Positions 18,129 through 25,474 of a stretch of 64,000 nt of DNA are shown one piece after another. A program made the translations under genes and the position numbers. Numbering within the stretch: the first letter of the stretch is position 1; every line of letters begins with the position of its first letter. Under the pieces are notes generated by a model that was not told where the DNA came from, did not search any database, and saw nothing but the letters and a program-made list of their open reading frames with translations. Source of the DNA: Thermanaeromonas toyohensis ToBE (lineage in GTDB: Bacteria; Bacillota; DSM-521; Neomoorellales; Neomoorellaceae); assembly GCF_900176005.1 (NCBI RefSeq), contig NZ_LT838272.1, positions 2,375,587-2,439,586 of the forward strand, written 5' to 3'.

Positions 18129-18980
18129 TTAAAGCAAACTATCTAGGACCTCCTTCATGACTTCTAAAGGAGCTTCCCGTCCAGTCCATAAAGTAAAAGC
18201 TTCAGCTCCCTGGTATAAAAGCATGCTCCGGCCAGAGATAGTTCGACACCCCCTGCTACTAGCCAATTCCAAAAGCTTAGTACGGGGAGGATTATATACT
18301 AAGTCATAAACAATATGGCGGGTTTCTAATTTTCTAGCTTCTAAAGGGAGCTCCCCTCCTTTAGACTCCATTCCCACGCTAGTAGTATTGATTATTAAAT
18401 CCACTTCCGGCAGGATAGAAGCCAAAGAGCTCTCTTCTAAGGGAAAGGCTTTTACTGGGATCGAACCCGCCTTTTCCAAAGTTTTGGCTAGTTCCTGGGC
18501 CCTGTGGTATGTCCGGTTAGCAAGGTATAAACTGCTACAACCCTGCTTAAGTAATGTAAAGGCCACAGCCCGGGCAGCACCACCTGCCCCTAAGATCAAG
18601 GCTTGCCGACCCTTAGGGTCTACTCCTTCTTCCTTAAGGGAACGCCAAAAACCGCTCGCGTCGGTATTATAGCCCACCAATTTTCCCTCTTTTACTACCA
18701 CTGTATTAACTGCGCCGATGAGCTCCGCTAGGGGATCTATCTCATCCAGAAGAGGTAGAATGGATTCCTTATAAGGGATAGTAACATTAACTCCCATAAA
18801 ACCTAAGGCTTTGATACCAGCTACAGCGGCCGGTAGCCACCGAGGTTCTACACTAAAAGCCAGATACACCCAGTCTAGCCCTAAAGCTTTAAAGGCAGCA
18901 TTATGCATGGGAGGGGAAAAGGAGTGGGCAACCGGGTAACCCAGTAGACCTACTACCTTAGTGCGAGCTGAAATAGGCAA
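18129..18980 (-). CDS. aroE: Shikimate dehydrogenase
   Basis: AroE reduces 3-dehydroshikimate to shikimate with NADPH. The 283-residue protein has the substrate-binding GYPVAHSFSPPMHNAAF, MGVNVTIPYKE with the catalytic Lys, GAVNT, YNTDASGF, the Rossmann loop LILGAGGAARAVAF, and the NADP-type ANRT segment. It is the first gene of the aroE-C-K-B run, beginning 47 bp after the YqeG-type phosphatase. Confidence 0.96.
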   Translation of the reverse strand: MPISARTKVVGLLGYPVAHSFSPPMHNAAFKALGLDWVYLAFSVEPRWLPAAVAGIKALGFMGVNVTIPYKESILPLLDEIDPLAELIGAVNTVVVKEGKLVGYNTDASGFWRSLKEEGVDPKGRQALILGAGGAARAVAFTLLKQGCSSLYLANRTYHRAQELAKTLEKAGSIPVKAFPLEESSLASILPEVDLIINTTSVGMESKGGELPLEARKLETRHIVYDLVYNPPRTKLLELASSRGCRTISGRSMLLYQGAEAFTLWTGREAPLEVMKEVLDSLL

Positions 18981-19027
18981 GAATAGCTACCCCCCACCTG
19001 GAAACAAAAGATAAGCTGGCAGAAATA

Positions 19028-19531
19028 CTACCCTGGTTCTTTTAAGTCTAACCATTTTAATACTAATCGTTCCACCAGGCGGATAAGCCTTGTCCCCATA
19101 AATTCCTTTTTATCTAAAGGGACTACTAAAATTGTATACAGATCTAAGAGGTTTCCACCCAATATATCGGTAAAAATCTGATCACCAATAACAGCCGTCT
19201 CCGCGGGTGAAGTCCCTAACAGTTCCATGGCCTGGCGGAAGGACCGTGCACGCGGCTTGCCAGCCCGAAAGATGGCAGGTATTCCTAAATTCTGGGCTAT
19301 AGCCTGGACCCTTTTCTGCCTATTGTTGGAAAGAAGGCACGCTCCCAAACCATAGGCCCTCAGGTTCTTAAACCAATCCTGGACCTGGCTATCGAGGGTA
19401 GCGCGCCCCCATTGAGTTACTGTATTATCCAGATCTATAATTAAACCCTTAATACCCCGTCTGACTAGGTCCTCCAGGGGCACATCTTGCAAGGATTTAA
19501 CATAGAGATCTGGGCGTAGGTATTTTAACAT
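19028..19531 (-). CDS. YqeG-family HAD phosphatase
   Basis: This is a 167-residue HAD-superfamily protein of the YqeG (HAD III-A) type. Motif I is IDLDNTVTQW, motif II is LLSNNRQKR, the Lys is in AGKPRARSF, and motif IV is VIGDQIFTDILGGN. Some relatives act on phosphatidylglycerophosphate (plant/Gep4-like); in Firmicutes the gene usually sits just upstream of aroE or yqeH. The place next to aroE matches that conserved Firmicute synteny. The substrate here is unknown. Confidence 0.85.
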   Translation of the reverse strand: MLKYLRPDLYVKSLQDVPLEDLVRRGIKGLIIDLDNTVTQWGRATLDSQVQDWFKNLRAYGLGACLLSNNRQKRVQAIAQNLGIPAIFRAGKPRARSFRQAMELLGTSPAETAVIGDQIFTDILGGNLLDLYTILVVPLDKKEFMGTRLIRLVERLVLKWLDLKEPG

Positions 19532-19595
19532 CCTCCACCCCTAAGTCGCTAACCTATCTTGTGTTGCTATTATACCACAAAATGTTTTCCTCACT

Positions 19596-21704
19596 TTAGG
19601 CGGCAGTAACTAAGTTACCTCTTACAACTTCCAGTCCGGAAGTATTACAGCCCAATTCCCACTGATACTGATGGCCTTCCCTTTTAATTAAGAGATCCAA
19701 GATCCCTTCCCCTACCCGGAGATTACGGATCTCTAAATGGGAGAGGCTTTCAGGAAGAACTGGATCCAAATAAAGTTGTCCCTGGGAGGCTCTAGGGAAA
19801 AGACCAAGGAGAGCCTGAATTAAAAGGAACACTGTACCAGCTGCCCAAGACTGGGGAGCACAGGCCGTTGGATAAGGAACCGGCCCCCCTTTGTCCCGAC
19901 TAAAACCACAGAAAAGTTCGGGAAGGCGATAGTTAAAATGCTTAGCAGCTTGTAAAAGTCCCTCGATCACTTGATTGGCTTCCTGCCGGAAACCATAGCG
20001 TGTAAATCCCATCACGATTAAAGAATTATCGTGGGGCCATACAGAACCGTTATGGTAGCTAAGAGGATTATAGGCTCGAGCTTTACTGCTCATAGTCCGG
20101 ATGCCATAACCCGAAAACATATCGGGTGCCAGTAACCGCCTTACCACTTGACTTGCATTTTTCTTATCCAAGAGCCCAGACCACAAGCAATGACCTGCAT
20201 TGGAGGCCACCGTCTCCACACGCTGTTTATCCTTATCTAGCGCCAAGGCTATAAATTGAGCATCTTCCATCCAAAAGGCCTGACGGAAAGCCTGTTTAAG
20301 CTGCCTTGCGCTTTCTCGCAATCTCCGAGATTGGGCTACCTCTCCCAGCTTCTCTAGGATAAAAGCCCACCGCACTTTAGCATCATAAACATACCCTTGC
20401 ACTTCTGCCAAAGCGATGGGAGCCCGGGCTAGCTCCCCAGAGCGGTGGACGATAGCTCCTTCCGAATCTTTCCATCCTTGGTTTTCAATTCCTAAAGGCG
20501 ATTCCTTTAAATATTCCACAAAGCCATCTCCATCTCGATCCCCATACTCATCGATCCACTCTAGGGCTTTAGAGGCCGCTGGCAAAAGTTCCCGCAGGAA
20601 AGAAGTATCCCCCGTCCAGTCATAATACTCGGAAAGCAAGATTAAAAAAAGAGGAGTAGCATCCACAGTTCCATAGTAGGGGGTATGGGGAATCTGCCCA
20701 GTATTAGCTAGTTCACCCCAGCGTATTTCGTGGGGTATCTTACCCGGCTGCTCATCCCGCCAGGGGTCTATCTTTTTACCCTGATACTTAGCTAGGGTTT
20801 TGAGAATAGAAAGGGCTATGGCCGGGTTAAGAATCAGGGTCTGTAGAGCTGTAATTAAACTGTCCCTTCCAAAAGGGACAGCAAACCAAGGCACCCCTGC
20901 TACCGGAAACAAGCCTTCCCCAAAATCAACCATCAGAGTCCCCAAATCCTGCAAACTTTGTTCAATCCATTGATTAAAATCTGGATTATCAGTAATGATT
21001 TCTGTACAAGGTTGTACCCATTGTTTAGAGGGGGAACGGAGGTCACGTAACGCTCGAGAGATATTCACCCTACAAGGCCTCTTTTCTCCCTCAATAACCG
21101 GGGTAATAAAAAGATGGACGGCAAAGGTTCCTCCTGAAGGCAAGGAGATCCTATAACTTGCTTTCCCTTCCGGCGATAAACTACTGGGAGCAGGTTCAAA
21201 ATTTATTTCCGTCTGCCGAAATAACCCATCTGCCCCGTGGTAGCGAAAAACCAATTCTCGCTCACTAGAACTTACTGTTAAGTTTCTTACTCTTTGGCTA
21301 GGGATATACCCCCGGACCTCAAAGAGGTCTTTAAAATCAGCACTTAAGTATAGATCTAAAGTAAAGGAGAGGCTATCCCTGTAATAATTGCGCAAAATTA
21401 CCTGCACATACAGGACACCTTGGCTAATAAATAGGCGCTTGCGGATAAGGAGAGACCCTTCCGGGAGCATACCCTGGGCAATACTTAATGGGCGGTTGGT
21501 CAATAAAGCATTTATAGCATTATTTTCATGTTTTAAAGTAAGAAGAAGGGGCTTTTGTCCGTTAATGTAGCATTCCATCCTGTCTAGAAACCGGGTGTCC
21601 CGGGTATACAACCCTAAAGTGGATCCATCTTCCTTGGGCACTTCTCCTGTAGGATCGGCTAGGAAAAAAAGTCCGTTATCTTTTACGACCAAATATTCCA
21701 CCAC
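19596..21704 (-). CDS. Bacterial-type glycogen debranching / amylo-alpha-1,6-glucosidase
   Basis: This 702-residue protein has an N-terminal bacterial GDE beta domain (LGLYTRDTRFLDRMECYING) and a C-terminal (alpha/alpha)6-barrel amylo-1,6-glucosidase-like domain: PWFAVPFGRDSLITALQTL, YYGTVDATPLFLIL, DRDGDGFVEYL, NPLSYHNGSVWPHDNSLI. The general acid/base pair is probably the Asp of FGRDS and the acidic residue near ENQGWKDSEGA, by analogy with GH63/GH15-like barrels. It would release glucose from branched alpha-glucans. No signal peptide is seen, so it is likely cytosolic. It lies between sigK and the yqeG-like gene; spore carbohydrate turnover is a possible but unproven context. Confidence 0.85.
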   Translation of the reverse strand: MVEYLVVKDNGLFFLADPTGEVPKEDGSTLGLYTRDTRFLDRMECYINGQKPLLLTLKHENNAINALLTNRPLSIAQGMLPEGSLLIRKRLFISQGVLYVQVILRNYYRDSLSFTLDLYLSADFKDLFEVRGYIPSQRVRNLTVSSSERELVFRYHGADGLFRQTEINFEPAPSSLSPEGKASYRISLPSGGTFAVHLFITPVIEGEKRPCRVNISRALRDLRSPSKQWVQPCTEIITDNPDFNQWIEQSLQDLGTLMVDFGEGLFPVAGVPWFAVPFGRDSLITALQTLILNPAIALSILKTLAKYQGKKIDPWRDEQPGKIPHEIRWGELANTGQIPHTPYYGTVDATPLFLILLSEYYDWTGDTSFLRELLPAASKALEWIDEYGDRDGDGFVEYLKESPLGIENQGWKDSEGAIVHRSGELARAPIALAEVQGYVYDAKVRWAFILEKLGEVAQSRRLRESARQLKQAFRQAFWMEDAQFIALALDKDKQRVETVASNAGHCLWSGLLDKKNASQVVRRLLAPDMFSGYGIRTMSSKARAYNPLSYHNGSVWPHDNSLIVMGFTRYGFRQEANQVIEGLLQAAKHFNYRLPELFCGFSRDKGGPVPYPTACAPQSWAAGTVFLLIQALLGLFPRASQGQLYLDPVLPESLSHLEIRNLRVGEGILDLLIKREGHQYQWELGCNTSGLEVVRGNLVTAA

Positions 21705-21799
21705 AGATCCCCCATATTAGCTACTTCTAGTTCGACTTCTGGTGGTGTTATAACATTAAAAAGAAAACCTGACAAGCCCCAAATTTTTAGATGGAAGGA

Positions 21800-22159
21800 T
21801 TATCTCCCTTCTACCTGTAACTCCTTAAGCAGCTTTTGCAGGGCTTTTTTTTCAATACGCGATACGTATGAGCGAGAAATCCCCATCCTTTTAGCTATCT
21901 CCCTCTGGGTTTTACCAAACCCCCCTAGAAGGCCATAACGCATCTGTAAGACCTTTATTTCCCTTTTACTTAAGGATTTAATCTTCTCCAGTACTCGTTT
22001 CCGTTCATATTTGCTCTCTATAGCCTCCGTTATATCCTGTTCGGTCCCCAGAACGTCTATGAGGGTAATTTCATTCCCCTCTTTATCTACCCCTACCGGA
22101 TCGTATAAGGAAACCTCACCCCGGCACTTCTTTAAAGCCCGCAGGTGCATGAGAATTTC
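21800..22159 (-). CDS. sigK: Sigma-K, C-terminal half (gene split by the intervening element)
   Basis: From the recombination core the frame reads EILMHLRALKKC, then SLYDPVGVDKEGNEITLIDV (region 3) and the region 4 helix-turn-helix TQREIAKRMGISRSYVSRIE, ending with QVEGR. This is the part of sigma-K that binds the -35 element. It has no start of its own. The open frame continues upstream into the element to an ATG at 22351 only by chance, and that ATG lies inside an inverted repeat. Joined to the half at 41615-41961 it gives a 233-residue protein, against 241 in B. subtilis. Sigma-K directs late mother-cell sporulation genes. The split means the active gene should exist only after excision in the mother cell. 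Confidence 0.95.
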   Translation of the reverse strand, partial: EILMHLRALKKCRGEVSLYDPVGVDKEGNEITLIDVLGTEQDITEAIESKYERKRVLEKIKSLSKREIKVLQMRYGLLGGFGKTQREIAKRMGISRSYVSRIEKKALQKLLKELQVEGR

Positions 22160-22181
22160 AGTGTCACTTACAAAGGCTAGC
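22144..22181. other. Recombination junction at sigK 3' half (attB half + attP half)
   Basis: The chromosomal half is GGTGCAT (22144-22150) followed by 7 nt and the core ATTTC (22155-22159). The element half is TTACAAAGGCTAGC (22168-22181), 8 nt from the TC dinucleotide at 22158-22159. The matching arms lie at 41596-41633. The arms are symmetric about TC (GA on the minus strand), which is therefore the predicted 2-bp crossover site. Confidence 0.85.
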
Positions 22182-22300
22182 GGTATATACTTCCAGTGTT
22201 GTAACCAAGTGGTATACATATTTGCTTCCATCAATGTCCAGAAATTCGTGTACATCTCATTCGGAAGGGTAATATTCATTCTAAGGTCCAACTCAAAGAA

Positions 22301-22351
22301 ATGAGCGGTGAACCTCCACCGAGTTTGCAGCGGTAGATGTTCACCGCTCAT
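22301..22351 (-). terminator. Strong inverted repeat after the hpd operon, probable terminator
   Basis: ATGAGCGGTGAAC (22301-22313) and GTTCACCGCTCAT (22339-22351) are perfectly complementary over 13 bp with a 25-nt loop. On the minus strand the distal arm is followed by TTCTTTGAGTT, a partly U-rich tail. It would end transcripts coming from hpdA before they reach the sigK 3' half. The core GCGGTGAAC is shared with the repeat at 23706-23765. Confidence 0.6.
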
Positions 22352-22720
22352 AAAGCACTTTCCCTTCTTCTAAGGCAACGTGACAAACCGTCCACCATGC
22401 GTCCTTACATTTCCTTATTTTCCCGATTAGCAACAATAATGTCTGTGGGAACCTTAAACTGTTTTCACCTCCCGGAGTCCCTTCCTGCCACCTAGTCCCG
22501 CACCCTGTACATAACAATTGTCGATACCACCTTCTTTTTAGGCCTTCGGCCTGTGCCCTCCGGCCTTCGTTACACATATACAGACACCTGTGCTGGCAGC
22601 AAGGGCCGCTCCAGGCGGGGCTGAACAACTAGGGAATAGGCGAAACGCAGCGGAGCCAAAGAGCATATACCACAGGCCGAACCCTTGCTGGGCGCCTTAC
22701 ACTTGCACTCCTCCATTATT
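22352..22720. other. Non-coding stretch between hpdA and the sigK junction
   Basis: No supported gene was found here. A 95-codon open frame exists on the minus strand but has no family signature or good ribosome site. The stretch holds short GC-rich palindromes around 22538-22575 (AGGCCTTCGGCCT and a following GGCCTTCG copy). These could be the decayed end of an insertion or a structured 3' UTR. Confidence 0.4.
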
Positions 22721-23680
22721 CTAAAATGGGGTTTCATGGCCTACATAACATACTAAATTATAGCTATTAAATATCTTTTTTATCTGAGCCAATCTTTCAT
22801 CCGGTGTCCATTCTTTATCCCGGTAAAGATAAGTCTTTCCTAATTGCCGCCACTTAGATTCTCCTAACCGGTGAAAGGGCAGAATATTTATTTCTTCCAA
22901 CCCTACCTTATTTAAAAACTCAGCCGTCGCCACAATATTTTCTTCCGAATCGTTAAAGCCCTCAATTACTGGCATACGTATAATCAACCGGCCTGGCCAG
23001 TCGGAAGCCGCTAAAGTAGCAATGTTTTGCAGAATAATCTCGTTGGAGACGCCTGTCTTCTCTCTATGCTTTTCAGGATCCATATGCTTTATGTCTATAA
23101 AGGCCCATTCCACGTAACGAATCGCTTCTAAGAATACTTCTTCCGGAGCATAAGCAGAAGTCTCAATAGCAGTATGGATAAATGCCTCTTGGCATTTTTC
23201 TAGCATACTTATTAGAAATTCTTTCTGTAAAAGCGGTTCGCCGCCGGTAAAAGTTACCCCCCCTTCTGCACCCCAGTACTGCCGATCTCTGTTTAATACA
23301 TTCATCAATTCTTCTACAGTCATCCACTTACCACAGACCTCCAAAGCTTCATATAAGCATACCGTTGTACAAACGAAAGTTTTACAGGAAGCGCAGAGCG
23401 ACCTATCGATTCGCACAGGAGGTTCCTCTTTATTATCTATCCGAATAGCCTCATACGGGCATGCTTCTACACACCGGGTGCAGCCCCATGCTTTGTACTT
23501 ACATTTGGTTTCTCTGTACAGCACCTTCTGACCAAATTCCATACCTTCTGGGTTGGCACACCATTCGCAGCGCAGAGGGCAACCAGTTAAAAACACTAGA
23601 GTCCGGCATCCTGGTCCATCGTGGACGGAATATCCTTGAATATCAAATATCAAGCCTTTAAGATTACTATTTGCTTTCAC
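22721..23680 (-). CDS. hpdA: 4-hydroxyphenylacetate decarboxylase activating enzyme
   Basis: This radical SAM activase installs the glycyl radical on HpdB. The 319-residue protein has the activase motif GCPLRCEWC (Cys34, Cys38, Cys41, the CxxxCxxC that holds the SAM-binding [4Fe-4S] cluster). A ferredoxin-like insert with two further cysteine sets follows: CTRCVEAC and the region containing Cys96, Cys99, Cys104 and Cys108. That insert is typical of HPAD, glycerol dehydratase and benzylsuccinate synthase activases and absent from PFL activase. TFTGGEPLLQ is the SAM-contacting GGE motif. It is the last gene of the operon, after the MFS carrier. The identity follows from the unambiguous HpdB and HpdC next to it. 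Confidence 0.9.
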   Translation of the reverse strand: MKANSNLKGLIFDIQGYSVHDGPGCRTLVFLTGCPLRCEWCANPEGMEFGQKVLYRETKCKYKAWGCTRCVEACPYEAIRIDNKEEPPVRIDRSLCASCKTFVCTTVCLYEALEVCGKWMTVEELMNVLNRDRQYWGAEGGVTFTGGEPLLQKEFLISMLEKCQEAFIHTAIETSAYAPEEVFLEAIRYVEWAFIDIKHMDPEKHREKTGVSNEIILQNIATLAASDWPGRLIIRMPVIEGFNDSEENIVATAEFLNKVGLEEINILPFHRLGESKWRQLGKTYLYRDKEWTPDERLAQIKKIFNSYNLVCYVGHETPF

Positions 23681-23705
23681 TCTTTAAGACCCCCTTCTAA
23701 GTACA

Positions 23706-23765
23706 AAGGGCGGTGAACAAGGTGGCTTTATAGACTCTGTCTCTGACACTCAGTTCACCGCCCTT
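23706..23765 (-). repeat. Intercistronic hairpin between the MFS gene and hpdA
   Basis: AAGGGCGGTGAAC (23706-23718) and GTTCACCGCCCTT (23753-23765) are perfectly complementary over 13 bp. The distal arm on the minus strand is followed by TGTACTTAG, which is not a U-tract, so this looks more like an mRNA-processing or stabilising hairpin than a terminator. It shares GCGGTGAAC/GTTCACCGC with the hairpin at 22301-22351, so the two flank hpdA. Confidence 0.6.
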
Positions 23766-23795
23766 CCCAAATATAGTCTACAATTATTTGCCCTA

Positions 23796-25127
23796 CTATG
23801 CCTTATGAGGGGTTCCCGTTTCAGAAGTTACCTGTAAGCTTTCCAACTCGTGGGCCAAATGGCTCGGTTCAGCTGCCAGGGGTAGACAAACAGCCACTAA
23901 GCAGGAAAGCGCATAAGCACCCAAGGCAAATAGGATAGAGTTGCGGTAGGAACCTGATATATCGTACAAATACCCCCCCATAAAGCTCCCAAAGGCTGGT
24001 CCAATACCCATAACGATCAGCGTTGCTAGACCCCAAATTTTTCCTAAACTTTTTCTACCGTAAATAGCCCCAGCATACCCTGCTACACCACCTGGTTCGA
24101 TGGCCCAATACACGGCAAAAAGGATGCAAGCTAATAACCCAAAAACCATAGAAATTTTGGTGGCCAATAGGAGTAAACAAGCCAAAACCCCTACTGCAGG
24201 GGCAAAAATCAACATGATTTTTCTTCCCAGGGGTTCGTTTTTAACTGCCCCCACAACTTTATCAGCTACCATACCCATCAAAGGCATGGTAAATATACCG
24301 GCTATGCCAATAGCCACATAAAGATTAGTTGCTGAAGCCAAAGATAGCTTCACATCTTTTACCCAAAACATTATAACCTGGGTCCAGATTAAAAACTCCG
24401 CCACCATGCTGGTTAGGAAAGCTAAAATAGCTCCCCAGATGGCGAAGCGTTTAAAGGCCTCTCCTAGTGGCCATACATATTCAGGTTTAGTTGGGTCGCC
24501 CGAACCTGGGGCCAACCCAAAAGGCTTCAAATTATATGCTTCAGGGCTCTTCTTAGCTATAAGAGCAGCTACCACTAGGGCTATTAAAACTACCACGGCT
24601 AGAGCTTGCATGGCCGCCCGCCAATCCATAGTCAACAATATTTTTTTCACTCCCAGGCTTAATACCACCTGGGCTACAGGAGCTCCGGCAAAAGCCAAAC
24701 CCCACATAGTTGCATAGGACTTACCTACAAACCACTTGCGTACTGAAACTGTAGAAGAAACCCAAAGCATACCAGTGCCTATACCAGCAAACAATGCATA
24801 ACATAATAAATATTGCCAATAGTTAGTGACCAAACTAGTAAGGTAGAAACCCAGAGCCCCACAAACGGCACCGATAAAGTAAGCAGGCCTAGTACCCCAT
24901 TTATCAATGATCATACCACTAAAGAAAGCGGTGATAGCATATATGCTCATCATCAAGGAATATCCCAGCGAGGTCTGGGAAACTGTCCAATTCATGCTAT
25001 CCCGCATGGGACCTAAAAGTACCGAAAATGTAGCGCGATACCCGAACAAACAGAAAACAGCTAGCCATGCGGCAGCTACTACCATGTTTCCCATTTTTCT
25101 TGCTTCTCTTTCTTTCATGACTTTCAT
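23796..25127 (-). CDS. MFS transporter of the hpd operon (OFA-like)
   Basis: This 443-residue, 12-helix major facilitator protein has YFIGAVCGALGFYLTSL-type early helices, a central polar loop (about 195-220) and a GIAGIFTMPLMGMVADKV block resembling the oxalate:formate antiporter (OFA) family. It lies between hpdC (60 bp) and hpdA, in the middle of the decarboxylase operon. The likely role is uptake of 4-hydroxyphenylacetate or exchange with a product, inferred from position only. It is a different gene from the OFA-like carrier at 51797-53092. The C-terminus ends in a short polar tail. Confidence 0.75.
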   Translation of the reverse strand: MKVMKEREARKMGNMVVAAAWLAVFCLFGYRATFSVLLGPMRDSMNWTVSQTSLGYSLMMSIYAITAFFSGMIIDKWGTRPAYFIGAVCGALGFYLTSLVTNYWQYLLCYALFAGIGTGMLWVSSTVSVRKWFVGKSYATMWGLAFAGAPVAQVVLSLGVKKILLTMDWRAAMQALAVVVLIALVVAALIAKKSPEAYNLKPFGLAPGSGDPTKPEYVWPLGEAFKRFAIWGAILAFLTSMVAEFLIWTQVIMFWVKDVKLSLASATNLYVAIGIAGIFTMPLMGMVADKVVGAVKNEPLGRKIMLIFAPAVGVLACLLLLATKISMVFGLLACILFAVYWAIEPGGVAGYAGAIYGRKSLGKIWGLATLIVMGIGPAFGSFMGGYLYDISGSYRNSILFALGAYALSCLVAVCLPLAAEPSHLAHELESLQVTSETGTPHKA

Positions 25128-25187
25128 CTCCTCTAAAGGGATTGGGATTGGAGGGTGCAGGAGCCTGCACCCTCCTTAAAAATTAGT

Positions 25188-25460
25188 CTATTTAGCCGCG
25201 TTATACATTTCGCAGGTAACCGCAATTAATTCGCTGTAGGTCCAGGGCTTGCTCTTTTCCGCTTCGCAGGTTCCTATAAATTCTTCTGTCTCGCTGGCAC
25301 TAAAGTGACTGCAATTTTTACACTTTGGTAGTGCTGTAAAATTAGGGCACACGGGACTATCGATAACTATCAGTTGTTCAGTACGTCTACAAATCCCTTT
25401 AGCTACGTCTACCGGGATAAAATTCCGGCAATCATTATGCTTAAGATCTATATTGGTCAT
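25188..25460 (-). CDS. hpdC: 4-hydroxyphenylacetate decarboxylase small subunit
   Basis: HpdC is the iron-sulfur small subunit found with HPAD and few other glycyl radical enzymes; it holds two [4Fe-4S] clusters and supports the hetero-octamer. The 90-residue protein shows the family pattern closely: HNDCRNF, VDVAKGICR, DSPVCP, PKCKNCSHF, a lone C, W-T-Y, TCE. Candidate ligands are His8, Cys11, Cys24 and Cys38 for one cluster, and Cys47, Cys50, Cys65 and Cys83 for the other. The His/3-Cys plus 4-Cys arrangement is the HpdC hallmark. It lies 14 bp after hpdB. Its presence argues strongly against pyruvate formate lyase or indoleacetate decarboxylase. Confidence 0.93.
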   Translation of the reverse strand: MTNIDLKHNDCRNFIPVDVAKGICRRTEQLIVIDSPVCPNFTALPKCKNCSHFSASETEEFIGTCEAEKSKPWTYSELIAVTCEMYNAAK

Positions 25461-25474
25461 AGATATTACACCCC

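Noticed and set aside
22160-22351. Upstream extension of the sigK 3' half to the ATG at 22351
   Set aside because: The extra residues lie inside the element, do not match any sigma factor, and the ATG is one arm of an inverted repeat. The match to sigma-K begins exactly at the recombination core.
22341-22628. A 95-codon minus-strand open frame between hpdA and the sigK junction
   Set aside because: It has no family pattern, a Cys/Arg-rich composition typical of chance frames, and no convincing ribosome site; its 5' part overlaps GC palindromes.
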